Shown: positions 8,901 through 17,166 of the stretch, one piece after another
Layout of the letters: each line of letters starts with the position of its first letter
How positions within the stretch are numbered: position 1 is the first letter of the stretch
Origin: DAOPYU01 sp942493245
GTDB taxonomy: Bacteria; Sumerlaeota; Sumerlaeia; UBA8349
DNA length: 64,000 nucleotides
NCBI GenBank assembly: GCA_942493245.1
Contig: OW818685.1
Coordinates: 868,001 to 932,000, forward strand
Direction of reading: 5' to 3'
Position numbers and translations under genes: made by a program
Notes under the pieces: model-generated
What the model saw: only the letters and a program-made list of their open reading frames with translations
Told to the model about the DNA's origin: nothing
Databases searched by the model: none

Positions 8901-10080
8901 TGCCCTGCCAGTTCTGCGGAAGCCCGAGCCGGTTTTCGCCACGTTTGATGAAGAGCAGTTTGTCGAAGTCGAGCAGGGGATTGGCCAGCAGCGCTTCGCG
9001 TCGCAGGTCGGCGATCTGACGCGCGCGCGCCAGAGCCTTCTCGTCCCCTTTCTTCACTCCCTCCCGTATGGCGGGTAGATCCTGTTCGAGGGTTTTCAAA
9101 GTCTGGAGGTATTCGGCGGCTTTCGGATACTGGTCGGGGAACGTCCTGGCGAGGTCTTCAATGGCCAGGCGCAGGGCCTCGGGATTCAACGTCTCGATTT
9201 CGCGCCGGGTCTCGCGGATGCGTTGGCCGATCGCGGCGGCCTGGGCATAGAGGGCGATCCAGCGCAGGCGATTTCCCTCACTGGGGCCAGCTGCAGCCAA
9301 CTGGGCGGAGTCGGCCAGGAGGGGATTGTCCTGTGGGCTGGCCCCAGCGAGTTCGTTCGCGACCAGTTCGCGAGCCAAGTTGACCTCGTTCTGGTCGAAG
9401 GGAGCGTCGGGTACCGCTCCGGTGAAAGTCGAGAAGTTGCTGATACTGCTCTGCAGCGCGGGTTTCTTCAGCGCAATGTTCTTGTCCTTGTCGTCCGCGC
9501 CATACACCTCGACCTCGTCGAGATGGAGGTACTCATTGACGGGAATCTGAATACGGACGAACCGGGCTTTCTGGCCGGGCAGGGGGACGGTCAGAGGTTT
9601 CTGTTTTCCCCCGAGAAACAGTGAGCCGTCGTGCTGGTAGGCCTCTTTCCAGTTCTGGCCGTCGTCCGAGAGGAGGATTTTCAGCAACAGGGCGCGCTGA
9701 GCGATGGTGTTGCGGTTGAACACCACCACCCGGTCCAGCGGACAGACGGCCTGCAAGTCCACCTGCCACCACGACGGTTCCGGAGTGGCGTTGGTGTGAA
9801 AACCGAACTCGCCCGTCTTCAGTCCGTCGTTCCCCCCCGCGGCGTCGGCGGAAAGGCTGTTTTTCCGTTGACGCAACGCCTGCATGCGTTTCTTCCATTC
9901 CCCCTCGAACGCACGGACCGGGTCGGGAGTCAACGCTTCCGCTCCCTGAATGACGCTGGTGGTGGCCGCCGCAGGGGTATCTGGAGAGGCTTTCGTTTCG
10001 GCAGCCAACGCCGGAAGTGTCAAACTGGAGAGGGTGAACTGGAGCCCCGCCAGCAGAAGGAAAACGGTCTTGGAATCCAT
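5977..10080 (-). CDS. secreted F5/8C + PD40/HZS-alpha-like + diheme c + FGE-domain fusion protein
   Basis: A 1367-residue exported multidomain protein. The start is the ATG at 10080 (AAAGG upstream), and the signal peptide ends near LPALAAETK. Domains in order are as follows. A discoidin/F5-8C-like carbohydrate-binding domain covers about residues 85-180 (WWQVDLQAVCPLDRVVVF). A helical linker follows. TolB/PD40 repeats lie near 430-560 (WEILADGTGLRQVTPGEEPD). A segment near 560-700 resembles the middle domain of hydrazine synthase alpha homologues (SGHHGVPRMGEMVIFDP). Two CxxCH heme sites sit near 837 (CGGCH) and 886 (CVGCH). A formylglycine-generating-enzyme/SUMF1 domain runs from about 1080 to the end (LVPAGQFVMGN, LPTEAQWEYACRAG, RGGSW, GFRVV). 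It probably acts in the periplasm. Substrate and redox role are unknown, and real hydrazine synthase activity is not implied. Confidence 0.82.
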   Translation of the reverse strand: MDSKTVFLLLAGLQFTLSSLTLPALAAETKASPDTPAAATTSVIQGAEALTPDPVRAFEGEWKKRMQALRQRKNSLSADAAGGNDGLKTGEFGFHTNATPEPSWWQVDLQAVCPLDRVVVFNRNTIAQRALLLKILLSDDGQNWKEAYQHDGSLFLGGKQKPLTVPLPGQKARFVRIQIPVNEYLHLDEVEVYGADDKDKNIALKKPALQSSISNFSTFTGAVPDAPFDQNEVNLARELVANELAGASPQDNPLLADSAQLAAAGPSEGNRLRWIALYAQAAAIGQRIRETRREIETLNPEALRLAIEDLARTFPDQYPKAAEYLQTLKTLEQDLPAIREGVKKGDEKALARARQIADLRREALLANPLLDFDKLLFIKRGENRLGLPQNWQGNCAVPSTEYDNEIDVLSPVRPDGTITTFFRPQKTEFVGDVDLNFDGDKMLFSMPGSHGRWQIWEILADGTGLRQVTPGEEPDVDNYDPCYLPDGRIIYGSTRFMHGVPCVDGANAVANLCVMNANGQNLRQLCFDQDHNWCPTLLPNGQVLYARWEYADLPHAMSRLLFQMNPDGTNQVEYYGSNSAWPNSLFYARPLPSPDPMNRSAKFVGIVSGHHGVPRMGEMVIFDPSVSRREEQGAIQRIPQRGKKVEQVYQDQLVDASWPKFLHPWPLSEKYFLVSAQPTADSLWGLYLVDVFDNMLLLKEEPGYVYFEPVPLKKQPKPPVIPDRVNLNRQDGVVYVSDIYSGPGLKGVPRGTVKNLRVFTYVWGYQTMGGLLGVIGMDGPWDIRRILGTVPVQEDGSAMFRVPANTPIAIQPLDESGAAVQVMRSWMTAMPGENLSCGGCHEGQNAASPARRTLAARQAPSEIQPWRGPVRGFSFAREVQPVLDKYCVGCHDGTLHEWGKTIPNLRGDVPLKDWSSITPGNGGRLGGKFSIAYAELHKFVRRPGIESDYHLLNPMEFHASTTELVQMLKKGHHNVQLDEEAWDRLYTWMDLNAPFHGAWSEIDDPKQVEKLAKRRQKLAKGYLAIADDIETLPPIPAKAAFVKPEAESAPAQPASSPNWPFSAEEAAKKQTQAAAESKRTIPLGPGLNLELTLVPAGQFVMGNPDGSPQERPATPVTVAAPFWMGRFEITNAQFAQFDPVHDSHVEPKHAYQFGVHGFPVNEPEQPVVRVSWEHAMEFCRWLSEKTGETFTLPTEAQWEYACRAGSATPFSYGDLNTDFSKFANLADRMLIQFADDPYKIRQPLLNPTPYDDWIPKDARFDDGGFVSEKVGKYAPNAWGLYDMHGNVWEWTRSAAQPYPYQGDDGRNTDKAGTERIARGGSWYDRPQRATSSYRLGFRPWQRVFNVGFRVVSPVKAAGSDAQVAEGK

Positions 10081-10316
10081 TGAAAGAACCTTTCCGCGGA
10101 AGATACGCCGGGAGCGCATGGTTTTTTCCATGCGTCGGGTGTTACCTTCCCCGTGTGCATGGAGAGAAAAAGACGCACACCGGGAGATAGACACAACCGT
10201 ATTGCACCCGCCCTGGCACGCCCACTATAGGAAGGTTTCCCTGAAGAGTCTTTCACGATATAACGATGAAGAATATTGAACATTTTTGAGAGAGGAGGAT
10301 GGAGGCGCGTCCTCCT

Positions 10317-10342
10317 GTAGGGGCGGACCTGTGTGTCCGCCC
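10317..10342. repeat. GTAGGGGCGGAC hairpin repeat, copy 1
   Basis: GGGCGGAC / GTCCGCCC stem around CTGTGT. The same palindromic unit, with an outer GTAG or CTAC, occurs at 10546-10572, 23786-23813 and 25013-25038, always between genes. Confidence 0.75.
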
Positions 10343-10545
10343 TGAACACGCCAGATGATAAAGAAAATCGCGCGGAGACGCAGGGACGAGAAGAACCACT
10401 CGGAAAAGGATCTTTCCTATTGAAACACCACCTCTGATCGGCGTGACGAACGAATTCATGCAAAGGCGCCAAGTCTCAAAAGAACCCCTCGTGTTTGTTC
10501 CATGTTTTGCGTGAACCACCGTTTAGAAACGGACCTATACAATTT

Positions 10546-10572
10546 GGGGCGGACACACATGTCCGCCCCTAC
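10546..10572. repeat. GTAGGGGCGGAC hairpin repeat, copy 2
   Basis: Inverted-orientation copy (GGGGCGGACACACATGTCCGCCCCTAC-type, split here as GGGGCGGAC and GTCCGCCCC arms). It lies 204 bp from copy 1 in the same gap. Confidence 0.75.
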
Positions 10573-10628
10573 GGGATGATTTTGTTCGATCCGGGTGGAT
10601 ACGCGCCCCACCGGATGGCCGTCTGGCG

Positions 10629-13382
10629 CTATTTCGCTTCCGCCTGGGGAACAGATTCTGTCTCGGCGTTGGATTCCGGCTTGACGTCCGGTTTGGGTTG
10701 GGCCGCTGGAGCGGCCAGGCGCACCACCAGGATCAATCCTTCCTTCAGGTTCGTGATGCCCAGCACCGACGGCACCCCTTCCTGAAGGTACAGGGTGTTT
10801 TCGATCAGCCCCTTCGGCTCACTTCCTGCCTCACCCGTGGAAGGTCCTTTCAGGAGCGCGTTGACGACCAGGTAGGGCGTGCGCCAGGCCTGGTACTCGA
10901 ACTCGCACCGGTACGGCCCGCCGCCCAGATCCGCCGCGGCCTTCCCTTCCTTGCCCGTGGTCTCGCCCAGCGTCAGGATCGTTCGGCCCCGCTCTTCCAG
11001 ATCTGTGAAGTGAAAGAACTTCAGGTCGTCCGGATTGATGCCGAAATGTTTCGCGGCCACGATGACCGGATCGTCGGAGTCCTCCTCCGTTAGGGCGGAA
11101 CCGGGTTCCTTCCCATCCGTCGGTTCTGTTTTCGGCTTGAGGGCGATTTTCAGGACCGGCTGAGCGCCTGAGATCTCCTGTTTCGGTTGTGCCAGGATGA
11201 CGGTCACCACGCCTTCCTGGAGAGCGCGCAGTTCGCAGGCTTTCAGGAAAAACTCCCTCCGTTTCACCTCCTGCTCGGGTCGCACCAGTCTGGCATCCTG
11301 TTCTTTCACCGCCAGCCGGGCTGTCGCCACTCCCGATTCGGGTAGGGTTCCTGCGGCAAATTGCTGCTCGGCGGTCTTCAGGATATTCTTCTTTTCTTCC
11401 AGAACCGCCTGTTCCCGCTTCAAGAGCGTCATGGCCTCTTCGTACCTCGCCTCAGACTCCCGTTTGTCAATCTGGGCCAGAAGGTCCCCAGCCTTCACCG
11501 TCTGCCCCGGTTTTACCAGGATTTGTTCGATCACGCCGTCTTGGTTGAAAAATCCGATGAATTCGGGACTGGAATTTCCCTGGGTGTCATTCGTCGTCCC
11601 CTGAAGCAGGACGACTTCGAGTCGGCGGCGCGGGACCGATTCCTCGGCGACGGATTTCAGTTCCTGTTCAAAGGCGTCTTCCATCCGGGCGATGGTTTCG
11701 TTCACGGTGTTCATCGTCTGGGGCAACGCCCGCACCAGGAGCGAGTTGGTCCGGGGATCGGCGATTGCGGTTTCTTCGGCGGTGGCCAGCGGTTCCGCCT
11801 TGTCGGATTCCCCGCCCGCTTTCATTCGCCGCACACAATGAAACCCGAGCGTGCCGTCGGCGCTCACCGCCTCGACCGAACCGTCCTCCCGGTTGACTTT
11901 CAGGTCGTATTGTTCGACCAGTTGGTACGAACTCAATTGCCGCCCGATCAGTTGGGCCGCCGCCTCGGGACTGATCGCCTTCAGGCGGTAGATCCGCGTA
12001 TCGAGCGCGTACTCCTTCTCGAACTCCGCCATCGCCTTGGCCCGGTACTCGGGCAAGGCTTTCTGAAGGTCTTCCTTCTCCAGAGCCGCCCGTTTCTCGA
12101 TCGCCAGTTTTCGATCTTTCTCATCCTTGTCCTTCTTATATTGTTCATACCCGACCGGCCGGATGCGCAGGTGGGTGTCGTCGGTCCAGACGGCTTCCAG
12201 TTTTGGAGACACAGATTCCATGATTGCATTCACAATAGTACCAATAGAGTATATGGTCGAATTGGTCGGGAAATTCATACTACTGATAGATAAACCTCGT
12301 GCATAGTTTTCGGCTTCCGGTCCAAATCCTTCAAAACCACTCCACTCGACTTTGAAACCGTATTCTTTTGAAAGAGAGTCGATTACTTGTCCCACAAGTG
12401 AATCATTCTCAGATATTAGTCTATTGAGCTTTGGCGCTTCAACAACCGCTTCTCTCCCCCGAACGGTCTCATCAAGACTGACCTGTGTTCCTATCATGAC
12501 TGTTCGAGTGGCTGAATCGACGGTGTACACTTTTGATTCAAAACGCCCAAAACGCCGCATGGCGCCCCCGATTGCGGGAAGTTCAAACTTCTCTCCTGTT
12601 TTGCCATTCTGGATGGAGATTTGCAGTTGTTCGGAACCATCCGAAGATCGGACCGGTTTGTCGGACAGACGCAATTCCCATTCATTCAGCGTGACGGGGC
12701 ATGCAGAGGAAAGATAGACCTCTTCATTTCTTTTCAATGTGGATGCGGTATATTTTCTGTGACTGGGTGCGTATTCAAGTCGTATGGAAAGATGAGCATT
12801 GGTCCCCAGTTTTTCTCCGGCATTTTCGACGAAAACAAAAACATTATCCACATAAGCACTGGTATTGTGAGGTTCCGGAAGGGTCTTCCCGCTTCTGGAG
12901 TACCGGAGCATATCCACGACTCTTCGTTCCCAATTGACGTGCATTCCGGTGTCGATATCCTCGATCTGGTTGACCGGTCCCCGGACATGGAGATGCCCCA
13001 GAGGCGCCCATTCTCCCGCAGATTTCGGGATTTCGCTTTCGTTCACTTCCCATTGGATGGTCACTCCGGCAAAGGTGCAGGATTCTCCCGGGAAAAGATT
13101 CTGTTCGATTGGGCTTGGAATGTCTTTCACTTCGGGGATCGGTTTGTTTTCCACGCGCGTGATTTTGGCGTCGCGGGGGGTGTAAACACCGGAATCCTGG
13201 ACTGAGATGAGTTGAGTTTTTCCGGTCTCCTGTTGTCCCGCCGGTTGGGCGGTGGGTTGAGGAGTGGACGCAGGAGTGGGTCTGGAGGCGGTTTTCGCCG
13301 TCTCGGTCTGTGTGGTCTCCTCTGCGGAGAGGACTCCGCCGCAGCACAGCATGAGCATCAGAATCAGGTAAAGCGTTCGCAT
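10629..13382 (-). CDS. secreted secretin-N / HlyD-like hybrid protein
   Basis: A 917-residue exported protein with an unusual domain mix. The start ATG at 13382 is preceded by GAGGAGA. The signal peptide is MRTLYLILMLMLCCGGVLSA, followed by a Pro/Thr/Gln-rich linker. Residues about 90-400 are beta-rich and unrecognised. Residues about 455-575 look like a secretin short (N1/NolW) domain (YRLKAISPEAAAQLIG, then DPRTNSLLVRALPQTM). Residues about 600-750 resemble a membrane-fusion adaptor: a biotinyl-lipoyl half (GVIEQILVKPGQTVKAGDLLAQID), a coiled-coil hairpin and a second half (RALQEGVVTVILA). The tail is beta-rich, then Pro/Glu-rich. There is no secretin pore domain and no partner permease nearby. 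The stretch 12220-12900 is AT-richer than the rest, suggesting a mosaic. An ECF sigma / anti-sigma pair lies upstream on the same strand. Confidence 0.7.
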   Translation of the reverse strand: MRTLYLILMLMLCCGGVLSAEETTQTETAKTASRPTPASTPQPTAQPAGQQETGKTQLISVQDSGVYTPRDAKITRVENKPIPEVKDIPSPIEQNLFPGESCTFAGVTIQWEVNESEIPKSAGEWAPLGHLHVRGPVNQIEDIDTGMHVNWERRVVDMLRYSRSGKTLPEPHNTSAYVDNVFVFVENAGEKLGTNAHLSIRLEYAPSHRKYTASTLKRNEEVYLSSACPVTLNEWELRLSDKPVRSSDGSEQLQISIQNGKTGEKFELPAIGGAMRRFGRFESKVYTVDSATRTVMIGTQVSLDETVRGREAVVEAPKLNRLISENDSLVGQVIDSLSKEYGFKVEWSGFEGFGPEAENYARGLSISSMNFPTNSTIYSIGTIVNAIMESVSPKLEAVWTDDTHLRIRPVGYEQYKKDKDEKDRKLAIEKRAALEKEDLQKALPEYRAKAMAEFEKEYALDTRIYRLKAISPEAAAQLIGRQLSSYQLVEQYDLKVNREDGSVEAVSADGTLGFHCVRRMKAGGESDKAEPLATAEETAIADPRTNSLLVRALPQTMNTVNETIARMEDAFEQELKSVAEESVPRRRLEVVLLQGTTNDTQGNSSPEFIGFFNQDGVIEQILVKPGQTVKAGDLLAQIDKRESEARYEEAMTLLKREQAVLEEKKNILKTAEQQFAAGTLPESGVATARLAVKEQDARLVRPEQEVKRREFFLKACELRALQEGVVTVILAQPKQEISGAQPVLKIALKPKTEPTDGKEPGSALTEEDSDDPVIVAAKHFGINPDDLKFFHFTDLEERGRTILTLGETTGKEGKAAADLGGGPYRCEFEYQAWRTPYLVVNALLKGPSTGEAGSEPKGLIENTLYLQEGVPSVLGITNLKEGLILVVRLAAPAAQPKPDVKPESNAETESVPQAEAK

Positions 13383-14022
13383 CGTTTTTCTCCTCTATCC
13401 GGGGGCCGGATTGGTGATCTCTCGTTGGGAGTGTTTGGTTCAAAGATGTTGCTGCGATCTCAGGAAATCTGTGCAACCCGCAACTTTCACGCAATACGAA
13501 AACCGATTTATTTGACCACGAAACACACGAAACACCTGACGCAGCGAAACTGCAACCGAATGAAACCGCGGAAATTGCACTCTTCGCGGTTTGTGGAGAA
13601 AGCGCCCTCCCGGGACCGCCAATCTCCTGATTGGCGCGGTTGCGGTTCCTGGCTGTTTTTGCGAGATTCTGAAAATTTCGATTCCACCCGTCAGGTTCCA
13701 TTTCGTTTGGAGCGGGCTTTCAGCCCTTGAAGGGGAAGGGGACCGTGTGACCCGGGGCGACGCTTCGCTCTGCCCCGGGCTGACATGGGCCGCCCTGTCA
13801 GGGCTGGGGCCGAATCGGGATTGTGGCCAGTATTGCATAGACTCACCCTCAATATCTTCGCAAACGACAGCGATATTGCGAGGTAGTAGTACGAAAACTG
13901 ATTTTGATTGCCACAAGAAGGCACAAAGAGCGGTGGAGAGTTTTGTTTTGTGAATTTTGTGCCTTATGTGGCTTACACAAGCGGTTCTCCTCGCCCTTGT
14001 GTCCCTGCGCGATTTTCTGCCT
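13383..14022. repeat. 640-bp intergenic repeat cluster
   Basis: No gene is seen. From left to right the gap holds three things. A reversed partial copy of the GCCAATCAGGAGATTGGC hairpin repeat lies at about 13597-13645. A GC-rich series of stem-loops follows at about 13713-13815 (GGGCTTTCAGCCC; CCCGGGGCG ... TGCCCCGGG; GCCCTGTCAGGGC). Last is a reversed copy of the CACAAGAAGGCACAAAG / GGCTTACACAAG repeat at 13910-14030. The gap separates the anti-sigma gene from the secreted hybrid gene, so the two may not share a transcript. Confidence 0.6.
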
Positions 14023-14901
14023 CTACTTTCTTTCTCGGGCTTCTGGTTGTGTTTCCAATGTTTTTCCCGCTCCGTTCTGGACCAGGCGGAACGAACCGTC
14101 CACCACCCAGAGGGCCGGGGGGATGGCGCGGGAGGGGGCGGATTCGACGATGGTGCGTGCGCCTTCCCGCCGGGTCACCCGGATGGGGGGCGACTGGAGA
14201 GCCGACGCCTGGACCGTCTCCTCCGCACTCTGCGCCACACGCACCGGTTCCGCGACCGGCAGCGAGCGTTCGCCATCGGGAGGGGGTGGAGTCGGAGCCG
14301 GGGCTGGAACTGGAATCTGCGCTGGAGCCGAAGCGGTACCCGGTGACCGCTCCCCGGTCTTCCCACCGTGGGAGGAAGAGGTTTCCGTTCGGACCGGAGG
14401 TGGAGTCGCCTCCGGAAGCGTCTTCTCACGTGGCGCTGTGTCCTCCAGACTCACCGTGGGCGCCGTTTCACCGGTGGCGGGCATCCGGGTTCCGACCAGG
14501 ATGCCCGCAGCAAAAATCGCGGCGGCGGCGAAGCCCTGAGCCAGAAACCGCCCGAACCGACTCCGGTGCGACGGCGCGACCGGAACCACTTGGATTTCCG
14601 GGAGAGGAGGAGCCTCCTGGAACAGGATTTCCCCGTCTTCCCGGACGGGAGCGCTGTCCGTTTCGTCTTCCTGCCGGACGGTGGTGAAAAGCGCCGCGGC
14701 ATCCAGCGCGTCGGCGCGTTCGAGGCCGGGACACGTCTGTTCCAGATAAACCGCGAGTCGCTTGAGGGTTTCTCGTCCGGTTTCCACTTCGAGGCGGAGT
14801 GCCGGATCGGACTCCATCCGGCGTTCAAACTCGGCGGTTTCCCGCTCGTCCATCAGGCCGCTCAGGTAGTCGGAAACCGGGTCGTCCAGTGGGTCGTTCA
14901 T
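14023..14901 (-). CDS. probable anti-sigma factor, single-pass membrane protein
   Basis: A 292-residue protein read after the ECF sigma gene. The start is the ATG at 14901, with GAGGAG upstream. The N-terminal 100 residues are an acidic helical domain (DDPVSDYLSGLMDERETAEFE...) typical of anti-sigma N-termini, but there is no HxxxCxxC zinc motif. A transmembrane segment (GFAAAAIFAAGILVGTRM, about residues 133-155) is followed by a Pro/Ala/Glu-rich periplasmic region. It presumably holds the sigma factor at the membrane until an envelope signal arrives. The signal and release mechanism cannot be read from the sequence. Assignment is by position and architecture. Confidence 0.7.
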   Translation of the reverse strand: MNDPLDDPVSDYLSGLMDERETAEFERRMESDPALRLEVETGRETLKRLAVYLEQTCPGLERADALDAAALFTTVRQEDETDSAPVREDGEILFQEAPPLPEIQVVPVAPSHRSRFGRFLAQGFAAAAIFAAGILVGTRMPATGETAPTVSLEDTAPREKTLPEATPPPVRTETSSSHGGKTGERSPGTASAPAQIPVPAPAPTPPPPDGERSLPVAEPVRVAQSAEETVQASALQSPPIRVTRREGARTIVESAPSRAIPPALWVVDGSFRLVQNGAGKTLETQPEARERK

Positions 14902-15062
14902 GGTTCCTGCTCCTCATCCGCCCTCGGTCTTCGTGTTTTTGTGTCTTCGTGTGAACCGATATTCACACAAAGACACGAAGGCACAAAGATGTTGAGCCTG
15001 GGGGCGATTTTCTCGTGTTTCTGCGTTCCCGTTTCTTGTTCCGTTCTGAACGGAACCCGGTC
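14902..15062. repeat. palindromic CACAAAGACACGAAGG repeat between sigma and anti-sigma genes
   Basis: TTTTTGTGTCTTCGTGTGAA and its near-inverse TTCACACAAAGACACGAAG face each other at about 14936-14980. A related CACAAAG / GGCACAAAG repeat occurs at 13910-13930. The 161-bp gap contains no other signal. Confidence 0.5.
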
Positions 15063-15659
15063 TCACCGCGCGCTCCTGTCCCCGGCTGGAGTGTCTGCCA
15101 GCAATTCGCGCAACCGCGCCACTGCGTTGTGGAGTTGGCTGCGGACCTGTTGCGCCGGAAGATCGAGACTCTCGGCGATCTCGGTCGGGGTCTGGTCTTC
15201 CTGGAACCGCAGGGCAAAAATTGCGCGTTGCTGGGGAGCGAGGCGTTTCATGGCGGACTCGACCAGGCGGCGCTCTTCGGCGGCGCTGGCGGCTTGCCTC
15301 GGGTCGCCGTTCCCACCCTCTTCCGCCGCTTCGAGCAGTTCGCTCAGTTCGTCGGGCGAGGTTGCGATTTCCAGGCGGTAAGCGGAGCCACGGGCCAGAC
15401 TGAGCGCCTGGCGCGAAGCGATGGCCGCCACCCACGCCCGGAAGGAACCGCGTCCGTCGAACTGGCCAATCTGGCGCATCAGTCGTAGGAGCGTCTCCTG
15501 GGTCGCATCCAGGGCATCGTCTTCATTGAGAAGGATTCGATAGGCGATCGTATAGATATAGCGGCGGTATCGCGTGGCCAGTTCGGTCAGCGCCGGCTCG
15601 TCGCCGTTCGCCGCCGCGCGCGCCAGTTCCCCGTCGTCCAATGGCTGCGGTTCCCGCAT
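15063..15659 (-). CDS. ECF-type RNA polymerase sigma factor
   Basis: A 198-residue sigma-70-family factor of the extracytoplasmic-function type. Region 2 is visible at about residues 20-90 (ALTELATRYRRYIYTIAYRILLNEDDALDATQETLLRLM, then FRAWVAAIASRQAL). Region 4 lies at about 135-185 (LAPQQRAIFALRFQEDQTPTEIAESLDLPAQQVRSQLHNA), with a recognisable helix-turn-helix. Regions 1.1 and 3 are absent, as usual for ECF factors. It is the first gene of a sigma / anti-sigma pair and would redirect RNA polymerase on an envelope signal. Target promoters are unknown. An A/T-rich segment upstream (15720-15780) may hold its own promoter. Confidence 0.9.
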   Translation of the reverse strand: MREPQPLDDGELARAAANGDEPALTELATRYRRYIYTIAYRILLNEDDALDATQETLLRLMRQIGQFDGRGSFRAWVAAIASRQALSLARGSAYRLEIATSPDELSELLEAAEEGGNGDPRQAASAAEERRLVESAMKRLAPQQRAIFALRFQEDQTPTEIAESLDLPAQQVRSQLHNAVARLRELLADTPAGDRSAR

Positions 15660-15828
15660 TCGCTCAACCCGCTTTCGCCCACCTCGCTCGTTCTTTCTGA
15701 AGACGCCTTCGAACCCCTCTATCTATAGAGACGCAATATTTTCCCCGGGAGCTCAAAACATTTTTCATTTTTGAGAAACAGTTTTTCTCCCGTTCGCGGT
15801 TTCCGCCGGTCTTGCCCTGAAGAGAGGG

Positions 15829-17166
15829 TCATTTTTTTGGAGAACTGGGGCCGGGTGGCGCGTTCGGGTTTGCGGGCGCTTTCGCCGCCATTTTCATCAG
15901 CGGCACGCCAAACACATCGTTGAGGATATAAAACGCCACCGGTACGCCCAGCAGCATGCCCCAGATGCCGAAAAGATGGTGGCCGAGGAACAGAATGATC
16001 AGGACCAGCACCGGGTTCAACTTCAGGTGGCTCCCATAGATCAGCGGATTGAGCAGGTACGCCTCAATGGCATGGATGATGACCACCAGCCCAATCACCA
16101 GCGCCGCTGTTGCCAACCCGCCCGCGTTCAGCGCCACCAGCAGAATCGGTACCGTCGAGATGAACACCCCCAGTACCGGCACGAAACTGCACACAAACAC
16201 GATCATGGACAACACCGCCAGCGAGGGAAGGTTGAGACAAATCAGACCGATAAAGGTCAGCAGCGTGTTGGTGCAGGCGATCAGCGCCTGGGCCTGGAGC
16301 GCCCGGCCCACCACCCACGCGAACCGCACCACCGGTTGCGCCGTCTGTTCATAAAAATCGTGCAGGCGCGATTGCCGCAACGTCTGAATTTCCTTTTCCA
16401 GCCGCGTGATGTCCAGTGTGATGAGGAAACTGAACAACAGGGCGAAGAGCATGGTGCCCGAACCTTTCGAGAGCACGCTGAACATCACGGGGGTGTACTG
16501 GCGGACGGTCTCCTCGAGGCGCAAAACGATCAACTGGACCAGCCGCTCGTCATCCTTGGACGACGTCCCCTCGCTCTGTCCCAGGAATTCCGGAACGGTT
16601 TCTTCCGGCGGGGTGAGAGTCTGGGACCGGGAGGTCGAACTCTCATCATCCAGCGCAAACGGAGACGGGATCGGGAGGAGTTGCCGCGGTTCTTCTTTCG
16701 GCGGAGCGGCTGCCGGGTCTGGTGTCGGCTTGACCGGAGGAGTGTCAGGTTGGGTCGGGGTTTCCAACTGTTCCTTGAACAGGCCGTGGATCGAAATCAG
16801 CAGGACCCGCTCCAGGCTTGGGTATTTGAGGGTGAGATTCTTTTTGGCCTCGAGAATGCGGTTTTCGACCTCATCGAAGTTGTTGATCAAGGCATTCGCT
16901 TCCCGCGCGACACGGGGGACGACAAAACTGATGAACCCGGCCAGGGTGGTCAACAACAACAGATAGACGAATACAATTGCCGGCCGGCGTGGCAGGCGGA
17001 GCCGTTGCTGACAGAAGCGCACCAGGGGAGCCGAAAAGAACGCGATGACAAAGGTCAGAAAAACTAGCCCGAAGAATCCGCGCAAAATCCACAAAAGCAG
17101 AAAAAAAATGATCCATGTCAATGTCCGGCGATTCGCCCGGTAAAACTGATCGATCGAAAATGGCAC
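15829..17166 (-). CDS. AI-2E / PerM (UPF0118) family transporter
   Basis: A 445-residue polytopic inner-membrane protein. The start is a GTG at 17166 preceded by AAGGAAGGG; no in-frame ATG is nearby. Hydrophobic helices near residues 15-80 are followed by the conserved C-terminal bundle (LLFSFLITLDITRLE; LIACTNTLLTFIGLICL; FVPVLGVFISTVPILLVAL; HAIEAYLLNPLIYGSHLKLNPVLVLIILFLG). Residues about 135-212 are an extra Pro/Glu/Ser-rich insert, which makes it longer than the usual 340-380 residues. Family members have been linked to AI-2 export, ion exchange and other roles, so no substrate is proposed. Confidence 0.88.
   Translation of the reverse strand: MPFSIDQFYRANRRTLTWIIFFLLLWILRGFFGLVFLTFVIAFFSAPLVRFCQQRLRLPRRPAIVFVYLLLLTTLAGFISFVVPRVAREANALINNFDEVENRILEAKKNLTLKYPSLERVLLISIHGLFKEQLETPTQPDTPPVKPTPDPAAAPPKEEPRQLLPIPSPFALDDESSTSRSQTLTPPEETVPEFLGQSEGTSSKDDERLVQLIVLRLEETVRQYTPVMFSVLSKGSGTMLFALLFSFLITLDITRLEKEIQTLRQSRLHDFYEQTAQPVVRFAWVVGRALQAQALIACTNTLLTFIGLICLNLPSLAVLSMIVFVCSFVPVLGVFISTVPILLVALNAGGLATAALVIGLVVIIHAIEAYLLNPLIYGSHLKLNPVLVLIILFLGHHLFGIWGMLLGVPVAFYILNDVFGVPLMKMAAKAPANPNAPPGPSSPKK

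Larger units (their letters stand above)
10081..10628. other. intergenic region with dispersed hairpin repeats
   Basis: No gene is supported in this 548-bp gap. It holds two copies of the GGGCGGAC...GTCCGCCC hairpin (10317-10342 and 10546-10572) and a fragment of another dispersed repeat (GCGGAGACGCAGGGACG near 10372-10388) that recurs around 25.1 kb. The probable promoter of the minus-strand gene that starts at 10080 should lie near its right flank, but I could not pick one out. Confidence 0.6.

Noticed and set aside
6100..9078. A nearly 1000-codon open frame on the plus strand opposite the giant FGE/cytochrome gene
   Set aside because: It mirrors the codon bias of the real minus-strand gene, has no ribosome site and its product is low-complexity Arg/Gly/Val-rich with no domain.
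5977..10080. Naming the giant protein hydrazine synthase subunit alpha
   Set aside because: Only the propeller/middle segment and heme motifs are reminiscent. Beta and gamma subunits are absent, and the FGE and F5/8C domains are foreign to that enzyme.
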